A DNA stretch of 64,000 nucleotides. It comes from Afipia sp. P52-10 (GTDB taxonomy: Bacteria; Pseudomonadota; Alphaproteobacteria; Rhizobiales; Xanthobacteraceae). The stretch lies in assembly GCF_000516555.1 (NCBI RefSeq), contig NZ_AZSJ01000003.1, forward strand, positions 1,198,066-1,262,065, in the 5' to 3' direction. The position numbers were made by a program, and so were the translations under genes. Shown here in pieces: positions 55,580-64,000 of this stretch (position 1 is its first letter; each line of letters starts with the position of its first letter). The notes under the pieces are model-generated. The model made no database searches. It was given only the letters and a program-made list of their open reading frames with translations, and was not told the origin of the DNA.

Positions 55580-57153
55580 CCACGCCTGCGAATGCTCCCG
55601 GCCCGCGGCGGGTGATCGTCACCACCTGCGCGATGGCAGGCTCGGTGATGCAGACACTGGACTCGACCATCGCCAACGTGGCGCTGCCGTTCATGCAGGG
55701 CTCGCTGTCGGCCTCGCTCGACCAGATCAACTGGGTGCTGACCTCCTACATCGTCGCCGCCGCCATCATGACGGCGCCGGTCGGCTGGCTCGCCGCCCGC
55801 TTCGGCCGCAAGCGGCTGTTCGTCACCTGCACCGCGACCTTCACCGTCGCGTCGGTGCTGTGCGGCTTGTCGCAGGATCTGACCCAGCTCGTGATCTTCC
55901 GTCTGCTGCAGGGCGCCGCCGGTGCGGCGCTGATCCCGCTGTCGCAATCGCTGGTGATCGACCTCTATCCCGCCCACGAGCGCCCCAAGGCGCAATCGAT
56001 CTTCGGCATGGGGATCATGCTCGGGCCGATCATGGGTCCGACGCTGGGTGCCTGGCTGACCGACGCCTATTCCTGGCACTGGGTCTTTCTGGTCAACGTG
56101 CCGTTCGGCCTGATCGCCACCTGTGGCCTGCTGCTGTTCATGGAGGAAACGCCGCCGGACCCGCGACTGAAGTTCGACTGGTTCGGCTTCGTCGCACTGG
56201 CGATCGGCATCGGCGCGCTGCAGCTCGCGCTCGACCGCGGCGAGCAGGTCGGCTGGTTCGAGTCCAGCGAGATTATCGCCTACGCGATCGTGTCGGCCGC
56301 CGGCATCTACTATTTCCTCGCCCACTCGCTGACGACGCCGGAGCCGTTCATCCGCTTCGATCTGTTCAAGGACCGCAACTATGCCTCCGCCACCGTGTTC
56401 ATGGGGGTGATGGCGGTGGTGCTGTTTTCCACCATGGCACTGGTATCACCGTTCCTGCAGAACGTCGGCGGCCATCCGGTGCTGTCGGCGGGCTTGATCC
56501 TGTCGTCGCGCGGCGTCGGCACCTTCTTCGCGATGATGACCATCCGCTCCTCGATGCGCTACATCGAGGCGCGCACGACGATGATGGCCGGCCTCGCGCT
56601 CACCGCCTTCACCCTCTACCTGATGTCGGGCTTCACCAACGACACCACGGCGAAGACCATCTTCATGGTCGGCGCGATCCAAGGCTTTGCCTTCGGCATG
56701 GTGTTCGTCTCCGTCAACACAGTCGCGTTTCTCACCCTGCCGGACCACCTGCGCACCTACGGCTCCTCATTCCAGACGCTGGTGCGCAACATCTCCTCAT
56801 CCTTTGGCATTTCGGTCGTGATCTCCCAGCTGACCGAGGGCGCGCGTCGCTCGCGGGCCGAGCTTGGTGACTTCGTCAATCCGTTCAACGATGCGCTGAA
56901 GATGCCCGACGTCACCCGCATCATGGACATCACCACCGACAGCGGCCGCGCCCTCGCCGAGCAGATGCTGAGCATGCAGGCGCTGATCATTGCTTATGCC
57001 AACGATTTCCGCCTGCTGACGATCTTCGCGTTGTGCGCACTGCCGGTGGCGCTGATCATCGGCAAGACGAAGGAAACCTTCCGCGAGAAGACGCGCGTGC
57101 CCGTGGAGCTGCAACGGCGTCCACCCGAACCGCAGGGCGAACCGGCGGAGTAG
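55567..57153 (+). CDS. emrB: DHA2-family MFS drug exporter, EmrB-like
   Basis: 528 residues, about fourteen hydrophobic helices. Motif C-type and DHA2 features: MQTLDSTIANVALPFMQGSL, INWVLTSYIVAAAIMTAPVG, WLAARFGRKRLFVTCTATF (loop 2-3) and FRLLQGAAGAALIPLSQSLV. ATG 55567 is the last ATG of the tandem array and has no clear Shine-Dalgarno of its own, so it probably depends on coupling from upstream. With the EmrA-like protein it would form a proton-driven pump for hydrophobic or phenolic compounds. Converges on pcaG, 22 nt away. Confidence 0.93.
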   Translation: MNLLATPANAPGPRRVIVTTCAMAGSVMQTLDSTIANVALPFMQGSLSASLDQINWVLTSYIVAAAIMTAPVGWLAARFGRKRLFVTCTATFTVASVLCGLSQDLTQLVIFRLLQGAAGAALIPLSQSLVIDLYPAHERPKAQSIFGMGIMLGPIMGPTLGAWLTDAYSWHWVFLVNVPFGLIATCGLLLFMEETPPDPRLKFDWFGFVALAIGIGALQLALDRGEQVGWFESSEIIAYAIVSAAGIYYFLAHSLTTPEPFIRFDLFKDRNYASATVFMGVMAVVLFSTMALVSPFLQNVGGHPVLSAGLILSSRGVGTFFAMMTIRSSMRYIEARTTMMAGLALTAFTLYLMSGFTNDTTAKTIFMVGAIQGFAFGMVFVSVNTVAFLTLPDHLRTYGSSFQTLVRNISSSFGISVVISQLTEGARRSRAELGDFVNPFNDALKMPDVTRIMDITTDSGRALAEQMLSMQALIIAYANDFRLLTIFALCALPVALIIGKTKETFREKTRVPVELQRRPPEPQGEPAE

Positions 57154-57175
57154 CGCCGGCTCGGCCATTTACCGG

Positions 57176-57775
57176 TCAGATATCGAAGAACACCGTCTCG
57201 CGATCGCCCTGGATGCGAAAATCGATGCGATAGACGGCATCCTTGGCAGCCGCATCGCGCTGCGCGATCAGCGTCCCCCGCCGCTCGGCTGGCACCAGTT
57301 TCAGGATCGGATCGTCGGCATTTGCCGCTTCGTCCGAGAAATAGATGCGCGTGAACAGATGGCTGAGGATGCCGCGCATATGCACGGCGACGACGATGTG
57401 CGGCGCCTGCAGCGCACCGTTCGGCCCAGGCACTCGGCCGGGCTTGACGGTGTCGAACGCGAACCGGCCGGCCATGTCGCTCTCAACCCGGCCGAACCCC
57501 TTGAAGGAGGAATTGGTCCGGTTCGGATCGCGTGGGTGCGCGTAGCGTCCCTGCCCGTCCGCCTGCCATATCTCGAACAGAATGCCGTCGATCGGCGCAC
57601 CGTCGCCATCGACCATGCGGCCTTCGATGCGGATACGCTCGCCGACCGCATCCGGCGTCACCAGATCGTTGCCGACAAGCTGCTTCCAATCGTAATTGGT
57701 CTTGCCGACCTCGTTCGGCGTCAGCGCGGGCGCAGCGAACGGCCCGATCGTCTGCGACGGCGTGATTCCGCTCAT
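57176..57775 (-). CDS. pcaG: protocatechuate 3,4-dioxygenase alpha subunit
   Basis: 199 residues from ATG 57775, overlapping the pcaH stop by one base (TGATG). Matches PcaG: MSGITPSQTIGPFAAPALTP, RIRIEGRMVDGDGAPIDGIL, FEIWQADGQGRYAHPRDPNR and GALQAPHIVVAVHMRGILSH. The alpha subunit lacks the iron ligands, as here (no paired His/Tyr set). With PcaH opens the protocatechuate ring to 3-carboxymuconate. Confidence 0.95.
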   Translation of the reverse strand: MSGITPSQTIGPFAAPALTPNEVGKTNYDWKQLVGNDLVTPDAVGERIRIEGRMVDGDGAPIDGILFEIWQADGQGRYAHPRDPNRTNSSFKGFGRVESDMAGRFAFDTVKPGRVPGPNGALQAPHIVVAVHMRGILSHLFTRIYFSDEAANADDPILKLVPAERRGTLIAQRDAAAKDAVYRIDFRIQGDRETVFFDI

Positions 57776-58473
57776 CAATCCGGATCCTCGGGCGTTGCAT
57801 TGCGTCCGCGCAGCACGACATCGAAGCGATAGGCCAGTGCCCAGTCCGGCACGGTGTTCTCAAGATCGAACGCCGAGATCAGCCGCTGGCGCGCCGCGAG
57901 CGGAATCGACTGCGAGATCGGATCGAACGCAAACAGCGGATCGCCCGGAAAGTACATCTGCGTCACAAGACGGGAGGTGAAGGCGGAACCAAACAGCGAC
58001 AGATGGATGTGTGCAGGCCGCCAGGCGTTGTGGTGATTGGCCCACGGGTAGGCACCCGGCTTGATGGTGATGAACTTGTAGCGGCCCTCGCTATCTGTCA
58101 CCACGCGGCCGGAGCCGGTGAAGTTCGGATCGAGCGGCGCAGGATGCTGATCGTTGGCATGGGTGTAACGGCCGCAGGCATTGGCCTGCCAGATCTCGAT
58201 CAGCGTGTCGGGCACGCCGCGGCCATCCTCATCGACCACGCGGCCATGCACGATGATGCGCTCGCCGAGCGGTTCGTCCGCGTGCTGCCGCGTCAGATCG
58301 TGATCGGTCTCACCCACGGCGTCGTGGCCATAGACCGGCCCGGTCAGCTCCGAAAGCGTGTGCGGAATGATGACGAGCGGCTTCACCGGCGCGCGGCGGA
58401 CCGTGCTCTTGTAATCGGGATAGAGAAGCGGCGGATGGGCCTTCTTGCTGTCCAGCGGATAGACGATGCTCAT
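57775..58473 (-). CDS. pcaH: protocatechuate 3,4-dioxygenase beta subunit
   Basis: 232 residues carrying the non-haem ferric iron. Iron ligands appear as Tyr in CGRYTHAND, Tyr in GAYPWANHHNAW and two His in RPAHIHLS, the expected Tyr-Tyr-His-His set. N-terminal YPDYKSTVRRAPVKPLV and LSELTGPVYGH are typical. The ribosome-binding GGGAGACG is duplicated in two 15-bp copies just upstream (58474-58503). Upstream by 118 nt on the same strand is pcaF, so the three may be one operon. Confidence 0.96.
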   Translation of the reverse strand: MSIVYPLDSKKAHPPLLYPDYKSTVRRAPVKPLVIIPHTLSELTGPVYGHDAVGETDHDLTRQHADEPLGERIIVHGRVVDEDGRGVPDTLIEIWQANACGRYTHANDQHPAPLDPNFTGSGRVVTDSEGRYKFITIKPGAYPWANHHNAWRPAHIHLSLFGSAFTSRLVTQMYFPGDPLFAFDPISQSIPLAARQRLISAFDLENTVPDWALAYRFDVVLRGRNATPEDPD

Positions 58474-58503
58474 ACGCTTACGTCTCCCTTGCCTGCGTCT
58501 CCC
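58474..58503 (-). repeat. 15-bp duplication carrying the pcaH Shine-Dalgarno
   Basis: On the minus strand GGGAGACGCAGGCAA is followed directly by GGGAGACGTAAGCGT and then the pcaH ATG. Eleven of fifteen positions match. Both copies contain a GGGAGA ribosome-binding sequence; the nearer lies 9 nt before the ATG, the other 24 nt. Confidence 0.6.
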
Positions 58504-58591
58504 GGCGCATTTTTATCGCGGCGGACAACAGCCGCGCCGCTCCGGGGTGAGCCTAGCACACACCCCGAAACAGCCTCAATCGAGCCTCAGC

Positions 58592-59800
58592 TCAATTCAG
58601 CTTCTCGATCGCCACGGCGACGCCCTGGCCGACGCCGACGCACATGGTCGCGAGCGCGAGCTTGCCGCCACGCTTCTCCATGCCGTGCAGCGCAGTCATC
58701 GCGATGCGGGTGCCGCTCATGCCGAGCGGGTGACCGAGCGCAATCGCGCCGCCATGCGGATTGACGAAGTCGGCATCTTCCTTGACGCCGAGCTGACGCA
58801 GCACCGCAATGCCCTGCGAGGCGAAGGCCTCATTGAGCTCGATCAGATCGAAATCGCTGATCTTCAGGCCGAGGCGCTCCATCAGCTTGCGGGCGGCCGG
58901 AACCGGACCGATGCCCATCACCCGCGGCGGCACCGCGCCGGAGGCAAGGCCAAGAATCTTGCCACGCGGCTTCAAGCCATACTTCTCGACCGCTGCCGCC
59001 GAGGCGAGGATCATCGCCGCCGCGCCATCATTGACGCCCGACGAGTTGCCGGCCGTCACCGTGCCCGGATTGCGGAAAGCGGGCCGCAGCTTGGCGAGAC
59101 CTTCCAGCGTGGTCTCGGGGCGTGGATGCTCGTCCTTGTCGACGGTGACCGGACCTGCCTTGCCGCCCGGAATGGTGACCGGAACGATCTCTTCGGCGAA
59201 ATAACCGGAGGCGATCGCCTGGCCGGCTCGCTGCTGCGAGCGGATCGCGAACGCATCCTGATCGGCGCGCGAGACCTGGAACTCCTCGGCGACGTTCTCG
59301 CCGGTCTCTCCCATGGCATCGACGCCGTACTGCTGCTTCATCAGCGGATTGACGAAACGCCAGCCGATGGTGGTGTCGTAGATTTCCGCCGACCGCGAGA
59401 ACGCCTCCGACGCCTTGCCCATCACGAACGGGGCACGGGTCATCGATTCCACGCCGCCGGCAATGCCGAGATCGATCTCGCCTGCGCGAATGCCGCGCGC
59501 GACGCTGCCGACCGCATCGAGACCCGACGCGCAGAGCCGGTTCACCGTCTGCGCCGGAACCGAATCGGGATAGCCGGCCAGCAGCACCGCCATGCGGGCG
59601 ACGTTGCGATTGTCCTCGCCCGCCTGGTTGGCGCAACCGAACACGACTTCGTCGATGCCGGCCAGATCGAGGCTCGGATTGCGCTCCTTCAGCGCCTTCA
59701 GCGGGATCGCGCCGAGATCGTCGGTACGGACCTTCGCCAGCGAGCCGCCAAACCGACCGATCGGCGTCCGAACCGCGTCACAAATAAAGACATCACGCAT
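58592..59800 (-). CDS. pcaF: 3-oxoadipyl-CoA thiolase
   Basis: 402 residues from ATG 59800, preceded by GGAGGAG. Last step of the beta-ketoadipate pathway, giving succinyl-CoA and acetyl-CoA. Thiolase features: DVFICDAVRTPIGRFGGSLA, nucleophile Cys in QTVNRLCASGLDAVGSVARG near 90, GIAGGVESMTRAPFVMGKAS, and the C-terminal GHPLGMSGTRIAMTALHGME with ALATMCVGVGQGVAVAIEKL. The VRTPIGRFGG start and FVMGKA distinguish it from phbA at 38854. pcaB, pcaC and pcaD are absent from the window. Confidence 0.94.
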   Translation of the reverse strand: MRDVFICDAVRTPIGRFGGSLAKVRTDDLGAIPLKALKERNPSLDLAGIDEVVFGCANQAGEDNRNVARMAVLLAGYPDSVPAQTVNRLCASGLDAVGSVARGIRAGEIDLGIAGGVESMTRAPFVMGKASEAFSRSAEIYDTTIGWRFVNPLMKQQYGVDAMGETGENVAEEFQVSRADQDAFAIRSQQRAGQAIASGYFAEEIVPVTIPGGKAGPVTVDKDEHPRPETTLEGLAKLRPAFRNPGTVTAGNSSGVNDGAAAMILASAAAVEKYGLKPRGKILGLASGAVPPRVMGIGPVPAARKLMERLGLKISDFDLIELNEAFASQGIAVLRQLGVKEDADFVNPHGGAIALGHPLGMSGTRIAMTALHGMEKRGGKLALATMCVGVGQGVAVAIEKLN

Positions 59801-60057
59801 GGTGGCTGCTCCTCCCGCCTTTGTCGGCGCGTTGCTGTTGTGGGGCATTCAAGGTTGTCGAACGGTTTTATGGAGGGGGCAAGGCCAGGTCAAATGTCAA
59901 ATCTTGGGCCATGCGTGCGGCCGGTCAGTTTCTCCGGATCAGCCATTTTCTCCAGATCAGCCATGCATCCGCCAAGGTGCGCGCCTAATGGCGCCGCTCC
60001 GGCTTGCCTTTTCCGCCGCTTGCTGGCGTGATCCAGCCAGACGTTTCGGGGACCATC
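59801..60057. other. pcaF / small secreted protein divergent gap, with 18-bp duplication
   Basis: 257 bp. TTTCTCCGGATCAGCCAT (59929-59946) is followed directly by TTTCTCCAGATCAGCCAT (59947-59964), one mismatch in 18. It is about 100 nt from the small protein start and 130 nt from pcaF. Promoters for both genes must lie here; none clearly recognised. Confidence 0.5.
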
Positions 60058-60348
60058 ATGCGTATCTTGCTACTTGCCATCATGCTGATCATCACCGCCG
60101 CTCCGGCATTCGCGCAGCTCGAGGGCGCGACCGGCATCCCGCTCAATCCTGGCGGCAAACAGGTCTCGCCCGAGGAACAGGAAAAGCGCCGGGCCACGGA
60201 AGATGCCTACAAGCGGACGATGAAGCAGATTCCGGACGCAAAACCGCTCGATCCTTGGGGCAACATGCGGGCGAGCGATACGCCGGCAGGCGGCCAGACC
60301 AAGAGCCACGTCAAGAAGCAGACCAAGACCTCGACCCAGGCGAAGTGA
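60058..60348 (+). CDS. small secreted protein, 96 residues
   Basis: ATG 60058 is preceded by GGGGA. A clean signal peptide MRILLLAIMLIITAAPAFA with cleavage before QLEG leaves a mature protein of about 77 residues: GATGIPLNPGGKQVSPEEQE, a charged helix, then PWGNMRASDTPAGGQTKSHV and a Lys/Thr tail. No cysteine or known domain. Likely periplasmic; function unknown. It stands alone, ahead of the palindromic element and mutS. Confidence 0.75.
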   Translation: MRILLLAIMLIITAAPAFAQLEGATGIPLNPGGKQVSPEEQEKRRATEDAYKRTMKQIPDAKPLDPWGNMRASDTPAGGQTKSHVKKQTKTSTQAK

Positions 60349-60460
60349 CCCCGTCGGACCGGGCGCGGATCGTTCATCGCTGCCGAGCTGCCGGCTGGTG
60401 ACGATGGGGACAACGCCCCGTCGCCCGGCTCGTTCGCGTAGGAACACCCGGAGAACTTTG

Positions 60461-60628
60461 CTAATGTCGTGGATCAGAAATTCGCATCATCGTTTCCGCG
60501 AGTCCATCGTGTGGATTTCTGATCCAGAAACGACACTAGAATCATGAAGTTGCTAGTGTCCTCATCGAATCCGAAGTTCGCTCTGCGCGTGCTGCAAAGG
60601 ACAGCGAACTTCGGGTTCGGGACACTAG
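60461..60628. repeat. double-hairpin CTAG element, copy B
   Basis: First hairpin: GTCGTGGATCAGAAAT (from 60466) pairs with ATTTCTGATCC ... ACGACACTAG (to 60538). Second hairpin: CTAGTGTCC and CGAATCCGAAGTTCGCT pair with AGCGAACTTCGGGTTCG and GGACACTAG (60553-60628). It ends 12 nt before the mutS ATG. Aligns along its whole length with copy A at 35093-35247. A lone GGACACTAG at 63539-63547, after mutS, matches its end. Confidence 0.8.
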
Positions 60629-60640
60629 GTCTGTCGCACC

Positions 60641-63445
60641 ATGAACGCCCCGCGGCCCAACCTTCAGCCGATCGCGTCCGAACCGCTCCAGGAACCGGAG
60701 CCGGGAGCGCCCGCACGCGCCGCCAAGACGGCCGAGAAATCGACTGCGGACGGCGCGGCGCGCGTCACGCCGATGATGGAACAGTATCTGGAGATCAAGG
60801 CAGCCAATCCGGGGCTGCTGCTGTTCTATCGGATGGGCGACTTCTACGAACTGTTCTTCCAGGATGCCGAGGTCGCCTCGCGTGCGCTGGGCATCCAGCT
60901 CACCAAGCGCGGCAAGCATGCCGGCGAAGACATTCCGATGTGCGGCGTTCCGGTGGAGCGCGCCGACGACTATCTGCACCGGCTGATCGCGAAGGGCCAT
61001 CGCGTCGCCGTCTGCGAGCAGATGGAAGACCCGGCGGAGGCCAAGAAGCGCGGTGCCAAGAGCGTGGTGAAGCGCGACGTGGTGCGCCTCGTCACGCCGG
61101 GCACGCTGACCGAGGACAGCCTGCTCGATGCCCGTGCCAACAATTACCTGCTGGCACTGGTACGCTCCCGCTCTTCCAGCGCCGGCGGTGAGCGCATCGG
61201 CCTGGCCTGGATCGACATCTCCACCTCCGAATTCGTGGCCACCGAGTGCTCGTATGCAGAATTGAACGCGACGCTCGCGCGCATCAATCCGAACGAGGTG
61301 ATCGTCAACGACGCGCTCTACAGCGACGAAACGCTCGGGCCGCTACTGCGCGAGCTGCCATCGGTGACGCCGCTCACCCGCGACGTGTTCGACAGCGCTA
61401 CTGCCGAGCGCAGGCTGTGCGATTACTTTGCCGTCGCCACCATGGATGCGTTCGGCACGTTGACGCGCATGGAAGCCACCGCGGCGGCCGCCTGCGTCAC
61501 CTACATCGAGCGCACCCAGGTCGGCAAACGGCTGCCGCTGTCGCCTCCCTCGCGCGAGGCCGTCGGCACGACGATGGCGATCGATCCTGCGACCCGCGCC
61601 AATCTCGAATTGACGCGGACGCTGTCCGGCGAACGGCGCGGCTCGCTGCTTGCCGCCCTCGACTGCACCGTGACCGCGGCCGGCTCCCGCCTGCTGGCGC
61701 AACGCCTCGCAGCGCCGCTGACGGACGCGCGCGCGATCGCGCACCGGCTCGATGCGGTGACGGCTTTCGTCGACGACGCCGCCAGCCGCGACGATCTACG
61801 CGCCATCCTCAATGCGGCGCCCGATATGGCGCGGGCGCTGGCGCGGCTTTCGGTCGGTCGCGGCGGACCACGCGACCTTGCCGCGCTTCGCGACGGCATT
61901 GCCGCCGCCGATGCCGTGCTGGCACGGCTCGCACGCATGTCCGCGCCGCCGCGTGAGATCACCGTGGCCTGCGCATCGCTCAGGAAACCGCCGCGCGAAC
62001 TGGCGCAGGAGTTCACCCGTGCACTTGCCGACGAACTGCCGCTGCTGAAACGCGACGGCGGCTTCGTACGCGGCGGCTATGAACCCGCCCTCGACGAAGC
62101 GCGCTCGCTGCGCGACGAATCCCGCCGCGTGGTGGCGGCGATGCAGGCGCGCTATGCCGACGAGACCGGGGTGAAGGCGCTGAAGATCCGGCACAACAAT
62201 GTGCTCGGCTATTTCGTCGAAGTGACCGCCCAACATGGCGACAAACTGATATCGCCGCCGCTGAACGCAACCTTCATACATCGCCAGACGCTCGCCGGAC
62301 AGGTGCGCTTCACCACTGCCGAACTCGGTGAGACCGAGGCGAAGATCGCCAATGCCGCCGACCGCGCGCTCGGCCTCGAACTGGAGACCTTCGAGAAGCT
62401 CTCGGCGATGGCGATCGCCGCATCCGACGATCTGCACGCGGCTGCGCAGGCGTTCGCCACGCTCGACGTCGCCACCGCGCTCGCCAAACTCGCCGCCGAT
62501 CAGGGCTATGTGCGGCCCGAGATCGACGACTCGCTTGATTTCGCCATCGAGGGCGGCCGCCATCCGGTGGTCGAGCAGGCGCTGAAGCGGAATGGCGAGC
62601 CGTTCATCGCCAACACCTGCGATCTGTCGCCGCGCGCAGCCGAGCAATCCGGACAGATCTGGATCGTCACCGGCCCGAACATGGCCGGTAAGTCCACCTT
62701 CCTGCGTCAGAACGCGTTGATCGCGCTGATGGCGCAGATCGGCAGCTTCGTGCCGGCGAAGCGGGCGCGCATCGGGATTGTCGATCGCCTGTTCTCGCGG
62801 GTCGGCGCCGCCGACGATCTCGCGCGAGGCCGTTCCACTTTCATGGTCGAAATGGTGGAGACGGCAGCGATCCTCAATCAGGCCGGACAGCGCGCCCTCG
62901 TCATCCTCGACGAGATCGGCCGCGGCACCGCCACCTTCGACGGCCTGTCGATCGCCTGGGCGTCGATCGAGCATCTGCACGAGAGCAACCGCTGCCGCGC
63001 CTTGTTTGCCACCCACTACCACGAGCTGACCGCGCTTGGTGCCAAGCTGCCACGGCTGTTCAACGCCACGGTTCGCGTCAAGGAGTGGCAGGGCGACGTC
63101 GTGTTCCTGCATGAGGTGATGCCCGGCGCCGCCGACCGCTCCTATGGCATCCAGGTCGCCAAGCTCGCGGGCCTGCCTGCCGGGGTCATCGCCCGCGCCA
63201 AGACCATCCTCGCCAAGCTGGAGGCGCAGGACCGCTCCTCCACGACCCGCGCCCTTGCCGAAGACCTGCCGCTGTTCGCGATCTCCGCGCGAGAAGCACC
63301 GGACGAAAAACCGGAAACGCCTGCCGATCGCCTGTTCAAAGCGTTCGAAGCCGTCCATCCCGACGATATGTCGCCACGCGAGGCGCTGGACACGCTCTAC
63401 CGGCTGAAGGCCGCGCTCCAAGCGAGCGGAAGCGCAGGCCAGTAG
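60641..63445 (+). CDS. mutS: DNA mismatch repair protein MutS
   Basis: Recognises mismatches, then recruits MutL. 934 residues, slightly longer than E. coli MutS through an N-terminal proline-rich extension of about 40 residues. Mismatch-contact motif in [19 protein letters not shown], followed by connector and lever domains, the Walker [21 protein letters not shown] near 678-697, [20 protein letters not shown] (Walker B) and [14 protein letters not shown]. The C-terminal helical end [20 protein letters not shown] is typical. Its start is 12 nt after the CTAG hairpin element. glnD follows. Confidence 0.97.
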   Translation: MNAPRPNLQPIASEPLQEPEPGAPARAAKTAEKSTADGAARVTPMMEQYLEIKAANPGLLLFYRMGDFYELFFQDAEVASRALGIQLTKRGKHAGEDIPMCGVPVERADDYLHRLIAKGHRVAVCEQMEDPAEAKKRGAKSVVKRDVVRLVTPGTLTEDSLLDARANNYLLALVRSRSSSAGGERIGLAWIDISTSEFVATECSYAELNATLARINPNEVIVNDALYSDETLGPLLRELPSVTPLTRDVFDSATAERRLCDYFAVATMDAFGTLTRMEATAAAACVTYIERTQVGKRLPLSPPSREAVGTTMAIDPATRANLELTRTLSGERRGSLLAALDCTVTAAGSRLLAQRLAAPLTDARAIAHRLDAVTAFVDDAASRDDLRAILNAAPDMARALARLSVGRGGPRDLAALRDGIAAADAVLARLARMSAPPREITVACASLRKPPRELAQEFTRALADELPLLKRDGGFVRGGYEPALDEARSLRDESRRVVAAMQARYADETGVKALKIRHNNVLGYFVEVTAQHGDKLISPPLNATFIHRQTLAGQVRFTTAELGETEAKIANAADRALGLELETFEKLSAMAIAASDDLHAAAQAFATLDVATALAKLAADQGYVRPEIDDSLDFAIEGGRHPVVEQALKRNGEPFIANTCDLSPRAAEQSGQIWIVTGPNMAGKSTFLRQNALIALMAQIGSFVPAKRARIGIVDRLFSRVGAADDLARGRSTFMVEMVETAAILNQAGQRALVILDEIGRGTATFDGLSIAWASIEHLHESNRCRALFATHYHELTALGAKLPRLFNATVRVKEWQGDVVFLHEVMPGAADRSYGIQVAKLAGLPAGVIARAKTILAKLEAQDRSSTTRALAEDLPLFAISAREAPDEKPETPADRLFKAFEAVHPDDMSPREALDTLYRLKAALQASGSAGQ

Positions 63446-63747
63446 CCGCGCCGACGGGACGATGCCCGCCGGCAGAGCCGGTGCGCGAGCAAAGCAAGTC
63501 CAAGGACGAGCAAGGCCATCAACAAATCGGCATCCGCTGGACACTAGGAATAACCAAGCTCTTTCAATTCCTTAGCCAACTTCCCATAGCGAGCACGCGG
63601 CCTGCCGCCACACGGCCAACACACCCGCCCGCAAAACTTGCGAGAATCGGCGCCGAGCAGGACCGCGCGCCTCAATTTTGCGATCGAGCCATGGCCTCGC
63701 CAAGAAAGCCTAATGACACCGCGCGGCGTGTCCGATATCCGATACGG
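63446..63747 (+). other. mutS-glnD gap
   Basis: 302 bp. Holds GGACACTAG at 63539-63547, identical to the 3' end of the CTAG elements, so perhaps a decayed remnant. No terminator or convincing gene seen; a minus-strand ORF across this gap into glnD looks spurious. Confidence 0.35.
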
Positions 63748-64000
63748 ATGGACATGGCCGCGACAAAAAATGCACCTGCGGGCGACGACGGCTTCGACCC
63801 GGTGCGGATCGGTGCCGACATCGACGCGCTCGCGGAGACACACGCAGGCCGCGACGACGACTTTCGCACGGCCATCACCCAATTGCTCAAGGCCGAGCTG
63901 GCCAATGGCCGTGCGGCCGCTCAGGAACAACTGCTGAAGGACCGGCACGGCCGGCGCTGCGCCGAGCGGCTCTGCTTCCTCCACGACAGCATCATCGGCC
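63748..64000 (+). CDS. glnD: [protein-PII] uridylyltransferase GlnD, 5' end only
   Basis: 84 codons before the window edge from ATG 63748 (second ATG 63754). The sequence FDPVRIGADIDALAETHAG, ITQLLKAELANGRAAAQEQL and LKDRHGRRCAERLCFLHDSI matches the N-terminal helical region of GlnD, the bifunctional uridylyl-transferase/removing enzyme that modifies PII in response to glutamine. The nucleotidyltransferase core lies beyond the window. mutS-glnD order is common in this group. No clear Shine-Dalgarno, so the exact start is uncertain. Confidence 0.8.
   Translation, partial: MDMAATKNAPAGDDGFDPVRIGADIDALAETHAGRDDDFRTAITQLLKAELANGRAAAQEQLLKDRHGRRCAERLCFLHDSIIG

Noticed and set aside
58543-58567. 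CGGGGTG/CACCCCG hairpin after pcaF as a terminator
   Set aside because: It has an 11-nt loop and no T run on the minus strand, so it would not be a convincing end to the pcaF transcript; pcaF-pcaHG read-through remains possible.
61796-63544. 582-codon minus-strand ORF opposite mutS
   Set aside because: Antisense shadow of MutS, which carries all catalytic motifs.
63544-63984. Minus-strand ORF across the mutS-glnD gap and into glnD
   Set aside because: Its first half is the antisense of a clear GlnD N-terminus and its tail covers the repeat fragment; no ribosome site or recognised domain.

Overview
The window is a high-GC, gene-dense piece of an alphaproteobacterial chromosome. Gene content and order (aroK/aroB, xerD, accA, secA, argJ, ubiG, lysC, ptsP-prfA-prmC-DUF4167, phbAB/phaR, mutS-glnD), together with the dispersed palindromes, point to the Bradyrhizobium/Rhodopseudomonas/Afipia group (Nitrobacteraceae); I cannot name a species. 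I see no rRNA, tRNA, CRISPR array, prophage, transposase gene or plasmid function. Most genes are ordinary core genes.

Layout. 1-7.6 kb: a truncated CNNM/CBS membrane protein, aroK-aroB, a tiny membrane protein with xerD, an MFS pump divergent from a LysR regulator, and accA. 7.9-13.9 kb: an L,D-transpeptidase lipoprotein, a Zn-finger methyltransferase, a second LysR/MFS divergent pair and a glutathione S-transferase. 14-24.5 kb: secA, a parvulin, argJ-mutT, a methyltransferase divergent from the comF-grxC-nitrilase-DUF1178-VTT run. 24.5-34 kb: an EamA exporter, ubiG, a PH-domain protein, lysC, ptsP, prfA-prmC and the Asn-rich DUF4167 protein. 34-41 kb: a methyltransferase, gloB-cupin, a YddG-like exporter, and the polyhydroxybutyrate genes phbB, phbA and phaR. 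41-50 kb: a degenerate-GGDEF/EAL protein, small proteins, rpmF, mtgA, a prenyl synthase, DUF1345, a CPA1 antiporter and ispG. 50-64 kb: an EamA exporter, a Fur/Zur regulator divergent from a patatin, marR-emrA-emrB, pcaF-pcaH-pcaG, a small secreted protein, mutS and the start of glnD.

The most unusual signal is in non-coding DNA. Between emrA and emrB, degenerate 14-bp tandem units each carry ATGA, spaced so that every small ORF ends on a TGA overlapping the next ATG. This makes an unbroken chain of stop/start couplings from the emrA stop codon to the emrB start. Related short tandem duplications (12-20 bp) sit in the leaders of aroK, argJ, a methyltransferase, phbA and pcaH and in other intergenic gaps, suggesting that slippage duplication at translation-initiation regions is a habit of this genome. 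A second theme is a family of roughly 155-168 bp double-hairpin elements ending in CTAG, with copies just upstream of gloB and mutS, plus other dispersed palindromes. These are read by eye and need genome-scale confirmation.
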